Source: Atherix ibis
Lineage: Eukaryota > Arthropoda > Insecta > Diptera > Athericidae
DNA length: 64,000 nt
Assembly: GCA_958298945.1 (NCBI GenBank)
Contig: OY282605.1
Coordinates: forward strand, 5,479,811-5,543,810
Direction of reading: 5' to 3'
This document shows positions 11,748-21,004 of the stretch, one piece after another; position 1 is the stretch's first letter; each line of letters opens with the position of its first letter. Below the pieces are notes generated by a model. It saw only the letters and a program-made list of their open reading frames with translations. It was not told the DNA's origin and ran no database searches. A program made the position numbers and the translations under genes.

Positions 11748-12511
11748 GTTTGTTTGTTTGTAAGGTCCCTTAGACATGTGCCAGGGGGCCACTTCATAGC
11801 GCCACGACCGTGAGGCCATTTGGCGACTTCGTAGTACGTGTGGGAAATCATCTGAAAGAGACTGGTCTGTGGTTAGTGGTATGGAATATTAAGAATTTTG
11901 TTATATTTTGTGGAGCTGATTAGTATGTTGTAGAAGTTTAAATAGGGGACTAGGGAATGAAGTTGTCGGCTCGAGGAGCTCCATAATAGGAGGAATCCTG
12001 CTCGCAAAGTAGTTCTTGGTTATGTGGCATTCCTGTAGAATATGGGTGATAGTGAACTGGGTGCCACAGGATTGGCAAAAGGGACGATTGGTGTTGCCAA
12101 AAAGGAAGTTATGGGTAAGAGCAGTATGTCCAATCCGGATTCTGAGGAGCTTCCGCGCCCAAAATTTCGGTATGGATGTTGAATACACTGGTTTATTAGT
12201 AGGCGAGGCAGATTGGGAATGACTGTGATCACTGGCCGACGGAGTGTTTCTCCAGCCAACTTGTCAGCACTTTCATTACCCACAATTCCCACATGCCCTG
12301 GCACCCATTGCAACTCGACACTCCTATTGCTAAGTAGGCTATGACGAATTGCGCTAAGTACTGGGTCACTCGATGGGCCACAAATGGCTTTAAGGGCGGC
12401 AAGGCTGTCGCTAAAAATAATAACGTTTTGTTGGCTGGGAATATTGGTAGCAATTTCAATTGCCGTTTTGATGGCCCACAGCTCCCCGTAATATGGAGCT
12501 GCCCTCACGAC
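11748..12511 (-). mobile_element. 5'-truncated RNase H-type LINE nested in the mariner
   Basis: Minus-strand LINE 3' end of 764 bp flanked by an 8-bp direct duplication, ACATTTTT (11740-11747 and 12512-12519). This is the signature of target-primed insertion. The 5' end is truncated inside the RNase H domain. The 3' untranslated part ends in a CAAA-type tail (three CAAA units on the minus strand). Fragments of the same family occur at 7430-7745 and 37621-37805, and 3' tails alone at about 17660 and 38859. Confidence 0.9.
11901..12511 (-). pseudogene. LINE ORF2 C-terminus: RNase H and zinc-knuckle-like tail
   Basis: The C-terminal part of a LINE polyprotein whose RNase H would remove RNA from the RNA:DNA hybrid. 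Visible are AAPYYGELWAIKTAIE (the catalytic Glu in GELWAI), IIFSDSLAALKAI (catalytic Asp) and ELQWVPGHVGIVGNESADKLA (the His and the final Asp). The first Asp of the usual DxxS box lies upstream of the truncation and is missing. A frameshift near 12160 moves the frame, after which FCQSCGTQFTITHILQEC resembles the Cys/His motif at the end of I/Jockey-type ORF2. The stop is at about 11901. The open frame running from mariner into RNase H (12020-12862) is an accident of the insertion. Confidence 0.87.
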
Positions 12512-13601
12512 ACATTTTTTATATTCGGTTTTCGGTATGTCCATCAGTGCTTCCTGCGATTTTTCCATTACTTCCTGTCGGCTGTTGAAACGCGTTCCCC
12601 GTAATGGTTTTTTAACGCGATTGAACAGAAAGAAGTCACAGGGAGCCAAATCAGGTGAATTCGGATGTTGTTGGATGGTATTTGTTGCATTTTTCGTCAA
12701 AAAATTACGAATAATGATGGCACTGTGTGACGGTGCGGTATCTTGGTGAAAAATCCACGAGTTTTCTGCCCACAATTTTGGTCTCTTTCGGCAAATTGCT
12801 TCACGCAAACGTCTTATAACGCCCAAATAATACTCTTTGCTTACTGTCCGACCTTCTGGCAAACTACGCCGTTGTAATCTATGAAAACAGTGAGCATTGC
12901 CTTCTTTTTTGACTGAAAACGACGTGGTTTTTTTGGTCTCGGCTCATTCACTTGCCTAATGTCTGGATTGCATGTCGTAACATACTCATAAACCCACGTC
13001 TCGTCTCCAGTAATAATCCTTTTGATGAATCTGGGATCGGATTCAGCCTCGCAAATCATGTCTTTTGCGACGTCAACACGGTCTCTTTTTTGCATGAAAT
13101 TGAGGTCTTTTGGCACCAACTTTGCTGCTACACGACGGAAACCCAAATCATTAACCAAAATGTCTTGGACGGATCCATAGACAATGTTTAAGGCCTCCCC
13201 TATCTTTCTGATGGTTAATTTGCAGTTATTCACTAACATTTCTTTTACTTTATCAATGTTTTCGTCGGTTTTCGATGTCGATGGTCTGCCACTGCGTTCA
13301 TCTTCTTCGATTGACTCACGACCACTTTTGAACCGCTCGTGCCACTGGTAAACGACCGTTTTCTTTAGAGAATCGTTACCGAAACACTTTTCCAGCATTT
13401 CCAACGTTTGCGCACCATTAAATCCGTTTTTTACGCAAAATTTAATACAAGTTCGTTGTTGCAAATTTAAATCCATTTCTAAAATTGTAAAAAATCTCCA
13501 AAACACACAGAGATGGTTAGCTACGTAACTTTTGCAGAACTCAAATTAAAAGGATGGAAGCGCTATACTCCCATTATTCCGGGAACTTTTTGATCAAGGT
13601 A

Positions 13602-13880
13602 GTATGAACGCATTTTCGACAGATAAGAATGATACCAAACTCTGTAAAATGCTTTTAAAATATCAAGTTCAGTAATTCCACACTTCTCAGAGAAATGAAG
13701 AGAGTGGTTCCACTTTTTGGCTAGATATACCATAAAATCGCCAGTGGAGCTATTGCTACGGAAACCATATTGACGTTCACTGAGGAGATTCCTTGATTCA
13801 AGTTATTTCATTAGCTGGTAGTTTATCAGTGTTTCTATGATCTTTTTTTTGGGGAATTGGTTAAATTAATGTATATCAAA
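13602..13880 (-). mobile_element. Non-LTR reverse transcriptase relic, upstream half
   Basis: Minus-strand frames read LMKLLESRNLLSERQYGFR, then SNSSTGDFMVYLAKKWN, then ILKAFYRVWYHSYLSKMRS. These are RT block 2 and the block 3 segment, where ILKAFYRVW stands for DxSKAFDRVW, so the first catalytic Asp pair is partly lost. Across the mariner the reading continues as YYVYGIDDCLLKW, which fixes the insertion point. Stops and a T-run interrupt the frame at the 5' side. Confidence 0.82.
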
Positions 13881-14335
13881 ATCTGTGAGTAATTTTCCAA
13901 CAGTAGGAGTATGAAAATGAATATGAAAAATGAACTCCCCAAAGAAAATTTTTCGGCAAAGTAATTCCCGAACAAATTAGCCTGGTTTTTTGAGCTGACA
14001 ACTGAAGTTTCATTATGAAATAGCGTTGGAATGGATAGGCGAGCAGAATTTTTGGTAAAAACTGCTTACAACACTTGCGTCATCTTTTGGTCATAAAAAA
14101 ATTTAACACTACGGATAAGAGTATTCCAGTCATTTCTGGCTTATTAAACGCATTCCAATATTTCTCAGAAAGTTCGGCTCTATAAGACCGTAAGCTTAAT
14201 TCTTTTTCCCCAACCGTCTTTTTGCAGTTTCTTTCATTCTATGAGGAATGAAGTGTTTCATACCGAATAAAATAATGTTGATGAGCATATCAACGGCAGC
14301 ATTCACGTTTACTATTGAGGAAACCTAGTGACCAG
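13881..14335 (-). mobile_element. Possible decayed linker upstream of the RT
   Basis: Minus-strand reading gives AAVDMLINIILFGMKHFIPH and later SLRSYRAELSEKYWNAF. These resemble the segment between endonuclease and RT in Jockey/CR1-like LINEs, where an xGMxxFIPH-type block is common. The frame is broken in several places. This is an extension of the RT relic by position and weak similarity only. Confidence 0.4.
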
Positions 14336-14452
14336 TTAAGACTCCTGAAGGAGTTGTTCAGATCGTCTCAGTTTGCGGTCTCGTACTGTCAAACTGTCCT
14401 TATAGAAGAATTCGTTTTTAACTGAGTGGTTTTTGTATGAGAAATTATCTGA

Positions 14453-15592
14453 TACCAAGTGCATAAGCTTAATTCCACTGTTTTTTAGTCAAAACAAACA
14501 CATGTTTTTTTTATAGAAAGTAAAAACAAATTTATTCAAAGTACTTGCCCTCGCTAGCTACACATTTTTTTTATCTTTCGGGCAATTTGTGGATACCACG
14601 CCAAAACAATTCCTTCTCTTTCGAGGCAAACCACTCATCAAGTTCGGACGTCTTCGTAAGAATCGAAGTGCTGCTCAGCGAGCGCGTGGCCCATCGTCGA
14701 CAACAGGTGGTAATCGGAAGGGGCCAGGTCTGGTGAATAAGCGGAGTAGGGTAGCATCTCCCAGTTGAGTCTCTCCAAGTAGTTTCGGACCATTTTTGAA
14801 GTGTGCAGAACACGGTCCAATTTGATCAGTTGTTGGTGGTAGCGTTGGGCATTGACAGTTTTACCAGGTTTCAATATCTCAGAAGACCAAACGCACAGCA
14901 TCATCTTCCGTCCGAAGTGATTTGGTCTTGGGGGAGATGTTGATGGTTGGCCAGGATCAACCCACGATTTTTTGCGTTTAGGATTCTCGAAATATATCCA
15001 CTTTTCATCGCCTGGCACAATCCGATGCAGGAACAACCTACTTTTTTGTCTGGCGAGCAAGATTTCGCATGTGTTTTTGCGTCGCTCCATCTGCCTATCG
15101 TCCAATTCATGCGGCACCCAATTTCCGACCTTTTCAATTTTCCTCATGGCACGCAGATGCATGAAAATGGCTGGTTCAGTAACATCCAATTGCTCCGTGA
15201 GCATTTTTTACCATTGGCTTCGTCCAAAGAGCCCGCAATTGATGGTCCTCAATCTTCCTAGGCTTTGTTCTTGTTCCACAAATCAAAATTGCCGTCTTTG
15301 AACCGACGAAACCAATCTTGGCACGTTTTTTCCGATAAAGCACTGTCACGATAGGCCTCCATAAGCATTCGTTGCGATTCGGCAGCCGATTTCTTCAAAT
15401 TGAAGCAGAAAAGCAGAGCTTCCCGGATATGCTCTTTTTGTGGCACAAAACTAGGCATGATTACCAACGGAAAAATGTATGTTGTTGTATGAAATTACTG
15501 ACAATGTGCACTGATTAATGTTGACAGATGTCAAATACACTCACTCACGCCATCTATGACCAAACAGCGGATTTAAGCTTAAACACCTTGTA
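14453..15592 (-). mobile_element. mauritiana-like mariner with internal deletions
   Basis: The ends are inverted repeats at TA sites: left TACCAAGTGCATAAGCTTAA, right on the minus strand TACAAGGTGTTTAAGCTTAA. At about 1.14 kb it is shorter than a full element of this group, and the loss is inside the gene. The related copy at 24333-25124 has a terminal repeat beginning CCAGG.GTATAAGCTT. Confidence 0.9.
14532..15458 (-). pseudogene. Mariner transposase (Mos1/mauritiana-like), second Asp deleted
   Basis: The start is the ATG at 15458 (MPSFVPQKEHIREALLFCF), preferred over the one at 15467 because the sister copy starts MSSFVPEKEHIRE. The N-terminal domain (SAAESQRMLMEAY, CQDWFRRFKDGNFD) is followed by a stop and frameshift near 15258. 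A second open part starts MLTEQLDVTEPAI and runs through KVGNWVPHELDDRQMERRK to GDEKWIYFENPKRKKSWVDP, which holds the first catalytic Asp. CVWSSEILKPGK lacks about ten residues. The stretch between LDRVLHTSK and NYLERLNWEMLP has lost the whole HDNAP box with the second catalytic Asp. YSPDLAPSDYHL keeps the third. A further frameshift precedes ELDEWFASKEKELFWRGIHKLPER. The stop TAA is at 14534-14532. Dead. Confidence 0.9.
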
Positions 15593-17659
15593 TATCACAG
15601 TAATCTGACGTATCTACAGGCGAAATTATGTTGAATAAATATTTATCGGGGTATGACTATCAATATCAGGGATTTGTGTTGGCTTAGTTAAAAGCAAGTT
15701 ATTTGGATAACTATCAAATTTATCCTTACAAAATTCTTGAAATTGTAAAATCCAATTCTGAATTCCATAACTTACAAATGGAATAACTCTACTTGTGATA
15801 ATATTGAATTTTGACCAAAACTATAAAAATTAAATATATTCCAAAATGATATCAAGAAATGAAAATGTAATAAAAATTTTCTTTCCCATCTACTGAATAG
15901 TTACTGACCATTTAAATTTATAACGCAAAAAGATGTATTCGGAACTGTTACTTAACAAGACCCCTAAATAAAATCGCGGTCAATAAATTTTAGTTTTTGA
16001 TTGGGGGTAGAATATTGCGAGATTTTATGGTGTCGAAAAATTGCTCGAATCAAGTTAAGTGCAATAAAACATTTGAAGACTTTGGTATCCTAGCTTTTAT
16101 TATTTGTTCATGTTAAGCCTTTCTAGTGATTTTACTTCTGGTTGTCCCTTGGATCGTGTATGCATCTTTAATGCGTATAAGAAATATGCGAAGGATTCTT
16201 ACCGAAAAATGAGGCTAGAAAATCATGTTGGGGTTAAGGAGACTTCAGCACATTCGTTTGTACATTTCAACTCTTGTCGAATTACACTGGTTACGGTTAC
16301 GATAAAACGAGTTATTCGACTATAAATCCAGAGGATATATCACATTTATACATTATGTCCTTGACAGGAAAATACTGTTTGTCATAATATGTTAGTGTAT
16401 TTAGTCACGTATTTCTGCGTGGGCTTTCTTATTACTCGCATAAAAATTCTTTAGTACGACGTAAACATTGCGTTTTTTTTTTATTTTCATTATATTTAAC
16501 CCGAATACCAACTTTTATATAACTTCAGTACAATATATTTGGATATATTTAACGATAAAATGCCATATTCAATCAAAACTATCCACCAGATTTTCTAACA
16601 CGAAGACTTTAGACAAATTTAAGAATTTTTCTCTTAAAAAAAATGATTTTAAAGCATGAAAAATATTCGAAAAGGATTTGAAAAAAAAACACACAAAAAT
16701 AATTGCTAGAATCAAACGAGTCTAAAAACTGAAGGTAAAATAAAGTAAATACTATGGAAGGTAAAAATTTTGTGATTATCCTTATATGCTAGAGCATTAA
16801 AATATGTGTCAGTTGATAGAAGTTTTAAATTAATTACAGAAATCTACAATTAAGTTCTTTTTGTATATTAGATTTTATTGCAAAAATGCATGGGTCATAC
16901 TAATTTGACATTTTATAGATTCGTGTTATTTTTAATGAAATTGTGCTACTTTTTAATAGATGGCAGTCTGCTCGATAAGAAAATCATTAAGAAGGTACTA
17001 ATATGAGAGCCTAATGGAATATGAGGCTTAGATAATTAAATAAGAAGAAATGCATAGTAAAAGCTTATTTAGGGTTTTGTTATGTTTTAGTTTCTCTTTA
17101 TGGGGGGGGGGGGCGAGTAAACAAACAGGTCGAGGAAATATTGTCTTCTTATTGCAGGAAAGGGATTGAAATATATTATTGCGTACCAGATTAACCATAA
17201 AGAGGGCGGATGGCTGGCATGCTTGTAGGGTAACATTGTGGGATAAAATTGGGAGTTCTCATCCAAACGTAACAACAACAAAAATAATGCCTTTGCATTT
17301 AACATCCTTAGATGGCATTTAACATCCTTAGATATGCGTAGACAAACAAACTGGTCCGAAAGTGGAAGGTTTCTTTCCATATATTAGCTAAATATCGCAA
17401 AATCAGTTAACTGAAGAACCAGTCTAAGATTCTGGGCAAGTCAACTTCTTAGCATTCGAATTGGGTATTTTTCTCTACGGTAATCAACCTCGTCCTTGAT
17501 GACATTCTTTTGGCGTTGAACTCAGCTTTCACCATATTTTAAATGAATACCACTTAATCCAAAATTAATTTTTAAATTGGGCTCCTTTTTGAATTAATAA
17601 CGTCTAGTTCCTCCCCCCCCCCCCCCCCCACAACTACTGTTTGACTAGTTTTATTCGAG
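15593..17659. other. Unassigned AT-rich region
   Basis: No gene supported. A 19-bp unit (GCATTTAACATCCTTAGAT) occurs twice in tandem at 17295-17313 and 17315-17333. G and C homopolymer runs lie at about 17102-17112 and 17613-17629. Open frames here are short and carry no motif. Confidence 0.5.
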
Positions 17660-17752
17660 AAGCTCGCACGTGGCGTCATGTCACCAAATGACCTCATGGT
17701 CATGGCGCTACAAAATTGGCTTCTCAATCTTGTCACAGAAACCTTACACCAA
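17660..17752 (+). repeat. LINE 3'-tail fragment
   Basis: About 90 bp similar to the 3' untranslated end of the LINE at 11748-12511. Shared landmarks are CACCAAATGACCTCATGGTC, then ATGGCGCTACAAAATTGGC and a final ACCTTACACC. No coding part remains. Orientation is forward. Confidence 0.6.
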
Positions 17753-17992
17753 AAGTATGCCATCTTTTACTTTAGACTGGTGACATCAAAGGTGTAAATT
17801 TCTTCAGGGGGCGAAAGAAATTATTGATGAAAGACGGGAAAGGTATACCAATTCGAAAAGAGAAAAAAAAAGAAAAAATTACCAAGTGGAGGATAAACAA
17901 AATTACTTCCCATTATGTATAGTATACGTTTAAAATAAAAACATAAAAAATAAATTTAAAAAAAAGGAAAATTGGGAAAATACGAGTAGGTA

Positions 17993-18947
17993 TATGAGGT
18001 ATGTTCAAAAAGTATCGCGAATTTTGAATTTCCGCGGGTTACGTATATTCGATTTTCGATTTTTTGTGGCGTTATGTTGGTACTCATATCTCTCACTTAT
18101 GCCTACAAGTTCGGCCTTTTTGAATAATCACTTAATTTTTGACATCTGCTTTGCTTGCACGTGTTTAAGCTCGTCTCCGATTTTAGTAATGATTTGTGCG
18201 TTAGGCGGGTTGCTGCGAAATTCGTACCAAAATTGCTCAATTTCGACCAAAAAACAGCATCGCATTAACATTGCTAAGGACTCTCTCCGCGACGACCAAA
18301 ATTTGCTCCAGAGGGTCATAACTGGTGACGAATCATGGGTTTATGGTTATGACGTAGAAACCAAACGAGCGAAGACCGAAAAAAGCGCCATGTTCGGTCG
18401 AATGTGAAGGTTTAGCTTATAGTTTTCTTCGATTGCAGGGGCGTTGTGCATCATGAGTTCTTGCCACAGGGTAGAACGGTCAATAAGGAATATTACCTGT
18501 AAGTTATGTGTAAATTGCGAGAAGCAATCCGCCAGAAACGCCCGGATTTGTGGAAGCGCAAAAATTGGCTTTTGCACCATTATAACACCCCTGCTCACGC
18601 ATCGTTGCTTGTGTGCGAATTTTTGACCAAAAACAACACACTAATAATGCCGCAGTCATCGTATTCCCCAGATCTGGCCCCCTGCAACTTTTTCTTGTTT
18701 CCGAAACTGAAGAGCCCAAAGAAAGGACGACGCTACGCGACGATTTAGGAAATAAAGACGGCATCAAAGGTGGAGCTGAACATGATTACAAAAAATGATT
18801 TTTTGAAGTGTTTCGAGGATTGGAAAAAACGTTGGCACAAGTGTATGGTGGTGATTACTTTGAAAGGGACAAAATAGATATTCATGAATAAATAAATAAT
18901 TTTTGAAAAAACATAAAAATTGCGATACTATTTCAACAGACCTCGTA
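17993..18947 (+). mobile_element. vertumnana-like mariner (copy d), both ends present
   Basis: Forward copy of about 955 bp with both terminal repeats (left TATGAGGTATGTTCAAAAAG; right, on the minus strand, TACGAGGTCTGTTGAAATAG) and TA at each end. The leader is joined to the middle of the gene through a TCCGATTTTA junction at about 18176-18185. In copy c the two places fused here both read TTCGATTTTT (6093 and 6403), so the N-terminal half was probably lost by recombination between direct repeats. Confidence 0.9.
18187..18891 (+). pseudogene. Mariner transposase remnant without N-terminal domain
   Basis: It begins mid-protein (NDLCVRRVAAKFVPKLLNFDQ). VITGDESWVYGYDVETK keeps the first catalytic Asp. 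A deletion of about 30 bp follows ETK. In later frames LREAIRQKRPDLWKRKNWLLHHYNTPAHASLL is readable; HHYN has lost the catalytic Asp of HHDN. SYSPDLAPCNFFLF has N for the third Asp. The C-terminus reads DFLKCFEDWKKRWHKC and ends DKIDIHE with a TAA at 18889-18891. Two of the three catalytic residues are gone, so it is inactive. Confidence 0.88.
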
Positions 18948-19627
18948 TTTTGAAAAAAAAATCTACGCCACCACTGATTATTGTCAGGATTGAATGGTCA
19001 TGTAGCCAGGAACGGTCTGTGGCTTGTTCAAGGAGAGAGAAGCTATTAGGGAGGAGTCTTAATGTAATTCGATTCCATTCATGGCCCACAACAGGATTCT
19101 GAAATGCTCCTATTATCGGTACATGTACAATGTTTTAAAGCTTAAAGATGATATACCTTTAAACTTTAAAACGTACCTGAAAAATTGTGAATAATATGAA
19201 GAAATAATATTGTTTTAATTTTAATCAGATAACTTATAAAAATACTTTCCATTAAATAAAGATTAGAAAATATCTAAAGTAAGAGTATATACACTATTAA
19301 TTTATTTAAGAAAAATTATATTTTCGAAGATAATTATTATTATTTATTCGAAAAATGTATGTACACAGTATAGTGGTTCTTTAATATAATAAAAGGAGGT
19401 AAATAACGGTCTATATGTGTAAGATATAGTCACTTAAAATTTCTCTATGGTTTCTTAAACATGCAGGTAAAAATTTGTCGAAGCAGCAGCGCCAATTTGA
19501 CTGAACTTAACCATGATCTAATTGAGCAAGTTTTCAAACGTTAGCAAAGTTCAACACCAATTCGAAATTGATTCGAAATTACCATACGGTCAATTGAAAT
19601 CAAAGTTTTTAGTAGTAAAAATTCAAT
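18948..19627. other. Unassigned AT-rich region
   Basis: No gene or repeat recognised. Short frames only. The region ends at the target-site duplication of the SINE. Confidence 0.5.
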
Positions 19628-19637
19628 AATATCATAA

Positions 19638-19641
<4 letters not shown>

Positions 19642-19668
<27 letters not shown>

Positions 19669-19899
19669 GCAGATTTTGTCCTAGAGTAAATCTGGTCAGA
19701 CTGGTATTGACGCACGCGGCTGCTTGGGCCATATGGCGCTTAGAGGAAGGGATAAAGGGGATAAGGATATGAAAGAAGATTTAGAAAGTAAAGCGGTGAG
19801 GTAAATTAGCGTAGGACCATGCTGCTACAGTGGGATTCGAACCCACGACCCTTTGGCTGGTAGTCCCAGTACGCTATTGACTGTGCTACCGGGGCCGTC
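19642..19899 (-). mobile_element. tRNA-derived SINE with 14-bp target-site duplication
   Basis: Minus-strand short interspersed element of about 258 bp. Its 5' head (from 19899 down) resembles a tRNA: an A box (TAGCACAGTCAATAG, 19888-19874) and a perfect B box (GGTTCGAATCC, 19843-19833) for RNA polymerase III. The anticodon arm does not fold with a U33-type seven-base loop and no CCA-side acceptor partner is seen, so this is not a working tRNA gene. A non-tRNA body follows, then an A tail of about 23-27 bases (T run on the plus strand at about 19638-19664). It is flanked by an identical 14-bp duplication, AATATCATAATTTT, at 19628-19641 and 19900-19913. It would have been mobilised by a LINE in trans. 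Confidence 0.93.
19833..19888 (-). promoter_or_regulatory. Internal pol III promoter (A and B boxes) of the SINE
   Basis: A box TAGCACAGTCAATAG at 19888-19874 and B box GGTTCGAATCC at 19843-19833, about 30 bp apart as in tRNA genes. Both lie inside the transcribed unit, which lets a new copy carry its own promoter. Confidence 0.85.
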
Positions 19900-19913
19900 A
19901 ATATCATAATTTT

Positions 19914-20589
19914 AGTGAGGAAAACAATATTGATAATATTAAAATTAAAGAAGAGGACTAATAGGGCCTAGTTTAAAAAAATCTGCGGACGAGACAACTA
20001 AAGATCCTTACTGACAAATTTCCAAATATTACTAAATTTTTATATTCAAAATACATAAAATGACAGTTGCTTCCGTAGTTGATGTTATTTCTATACAATT
20101 TTAAATAAATTTATATTAAAGTGATATTGTTAAAAATTATTATTATAATTTTCTGAGTTAATTAGATGAGTAGGTGGGCAGAGGAACCATTAGAACACCT
20201 TTTCTCGACAAAAACTCGCTGATGGAGATTGGTCGTTTGACTGGGGCTATGTCATGGTAGAGCATCCAAGTGTATCCACCTCACGGGAGCCATCACTCGT
20301 TCAACATTTACATCAGTTTTTTGTGTTAAACCTTGATTTCTTGTCTACTTTTCAAAAAAGGTACACAGACTATAATTAATCTATTAAGTGAAGGGGGGGG
20401 GGGGGTATTTAGGTTAGCTTGAAATAAAGAGGAATAATTTTTTATAAAAAATCTCTTTGACGAAGATGATCGTATAAGAGGGGACGTTGTCATCTTAAGC
20501 ATTCAAGTTTCTGTCCTTTTCCTGAGCCTTTCAAGGATTTCTTTTAAAAAAAACTACTTTTTTTTTAAAGAAATCCATAAAAGGCTCCC
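19914..20589. other. Unassigned AT-rich region
   Basis: No gene supported. A G run lies at about 20394-20405. A moderately G+C-rich block at 20165-20320 has no motif I know. Confidence 0.5.
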
Positions 20590-20877
20590 ATATTTTCAGA
20601 AGTTTTCATTATTGCAGGGTTTTCTAAGCGAAATTCATCTTCAACTGCTTCCGGGCCATCGTAAAACTTCTACTTGATAAAGCAAATTTTTGCAAGTCTT
20701 ACTCGCGGATTAATCAAGCTTAGCAAAATTTTGAAGGCACATCGTTGGTCCACATTCAATACTCTATTTTTCTTAAGGCACATCAAAAATACAACTTCAT
20801 TTATCATGCTCTATAAGGGTGAAATTTCTACTGCACGTCTGAAAGGGACTAACGAATAAACTTTTCTGCCACACCTC
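20590..20877 (-). mobile_element. Mariner fossil, N-terminal part
   Basis: The minus strand begins near 20877 with GTACGAGGTGTGGCAGAAAA, which looks like a mariner end. A broken N-terminal frame follows: MCLQNFAKL, then ARVRLAKICFIK, and the clear block GPEAVEDEFRLENPA. The last matches the GRExVEDDxRSGRPS linker between the two helix-turn-helix units of mariner transposases. It stops soon after (about 20590), so no catalytic part is present. Confidence 0.5.
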
Positions 20878-21004
20878 GTACTATCTGTACCTGTACTGTT
20901 CTCTTTTTATAGGCAAGTATGCATATTTAAAATTTTTGCCTCAGCTTTTTAACAACTTTTTCCCCATTATTATTTTTTTTAATAATCTAAAATCCGAGTA
21001 ATTA

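Larger units (their letters stand above)
11653..13476 (-). pseudogene. Mariner transposase split by a LINE insertion
   Basis: The start is the ATG at 13476 (MDLNLQQRTCIKFCVKNGF); an upstream in-frame ATG at 13506 is less likely. Residues 1-110 hold the paired helix-turn-helix domain (VVYQWHERFKSGRESIEEDE, LTIRKIGEALNI). The first catalytic Asp is in IITGDETWVYEY. A frameshift near 12850 (after YNGVVCQ) is followed by EGRTVSKEYYL, then FHQDTAPSHS (second Asp) and NSPDLAPCDFF (third Asp). At DIPKTEYKKC the LINE interrupts. The reading resumes past it at about 11740 with FEDWIKRWHKC and ends GDYFEGDNIDLDE with a stop at 11655-11653. Apart from the insertion there is one clear frameshift. Confidence 0.88.
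11600..13599 (-). mobile_element. Mariner with a LINE nested inside it
   Basis: The ends are inverted repeats. The left reads CCACATTGATTAAAAAGTTA; the right, on the minus strand, reads CCTTGATCAAAAAGTTCCCG. Both are flanked by TA (11598-11599 and 13600-13601). The 2.0-kb span includes a 764-bp LINE at 11748-12511. Taking it and one 8-bp duplication out leaves about 1.23 kb, a normal mariner length. The mariner itself sits inside the RT of an older LINE. Its transposase is related to the CGAGGTCTG family but has different ends. Confidence 0.9.

Noticed and set aside
12020..12862. Novel mariner-RNase H fusion protein
   Set aside because: The fusion point coincides with a LINE insertion boundary marked by an 8-bp duplication, and the frame's C-terminus is out of register for the LINE.
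19826..19896. tRNA gene on the minus strand
   Set aside because: The B box and T arm are perfect, but the anticodon arm gives no U33 seven-base loop, the D arm pairs poorly, the acceptor has no 3' partner, and an unrelated body plus A tail with a target duplication follows. It is the head of a SINE.
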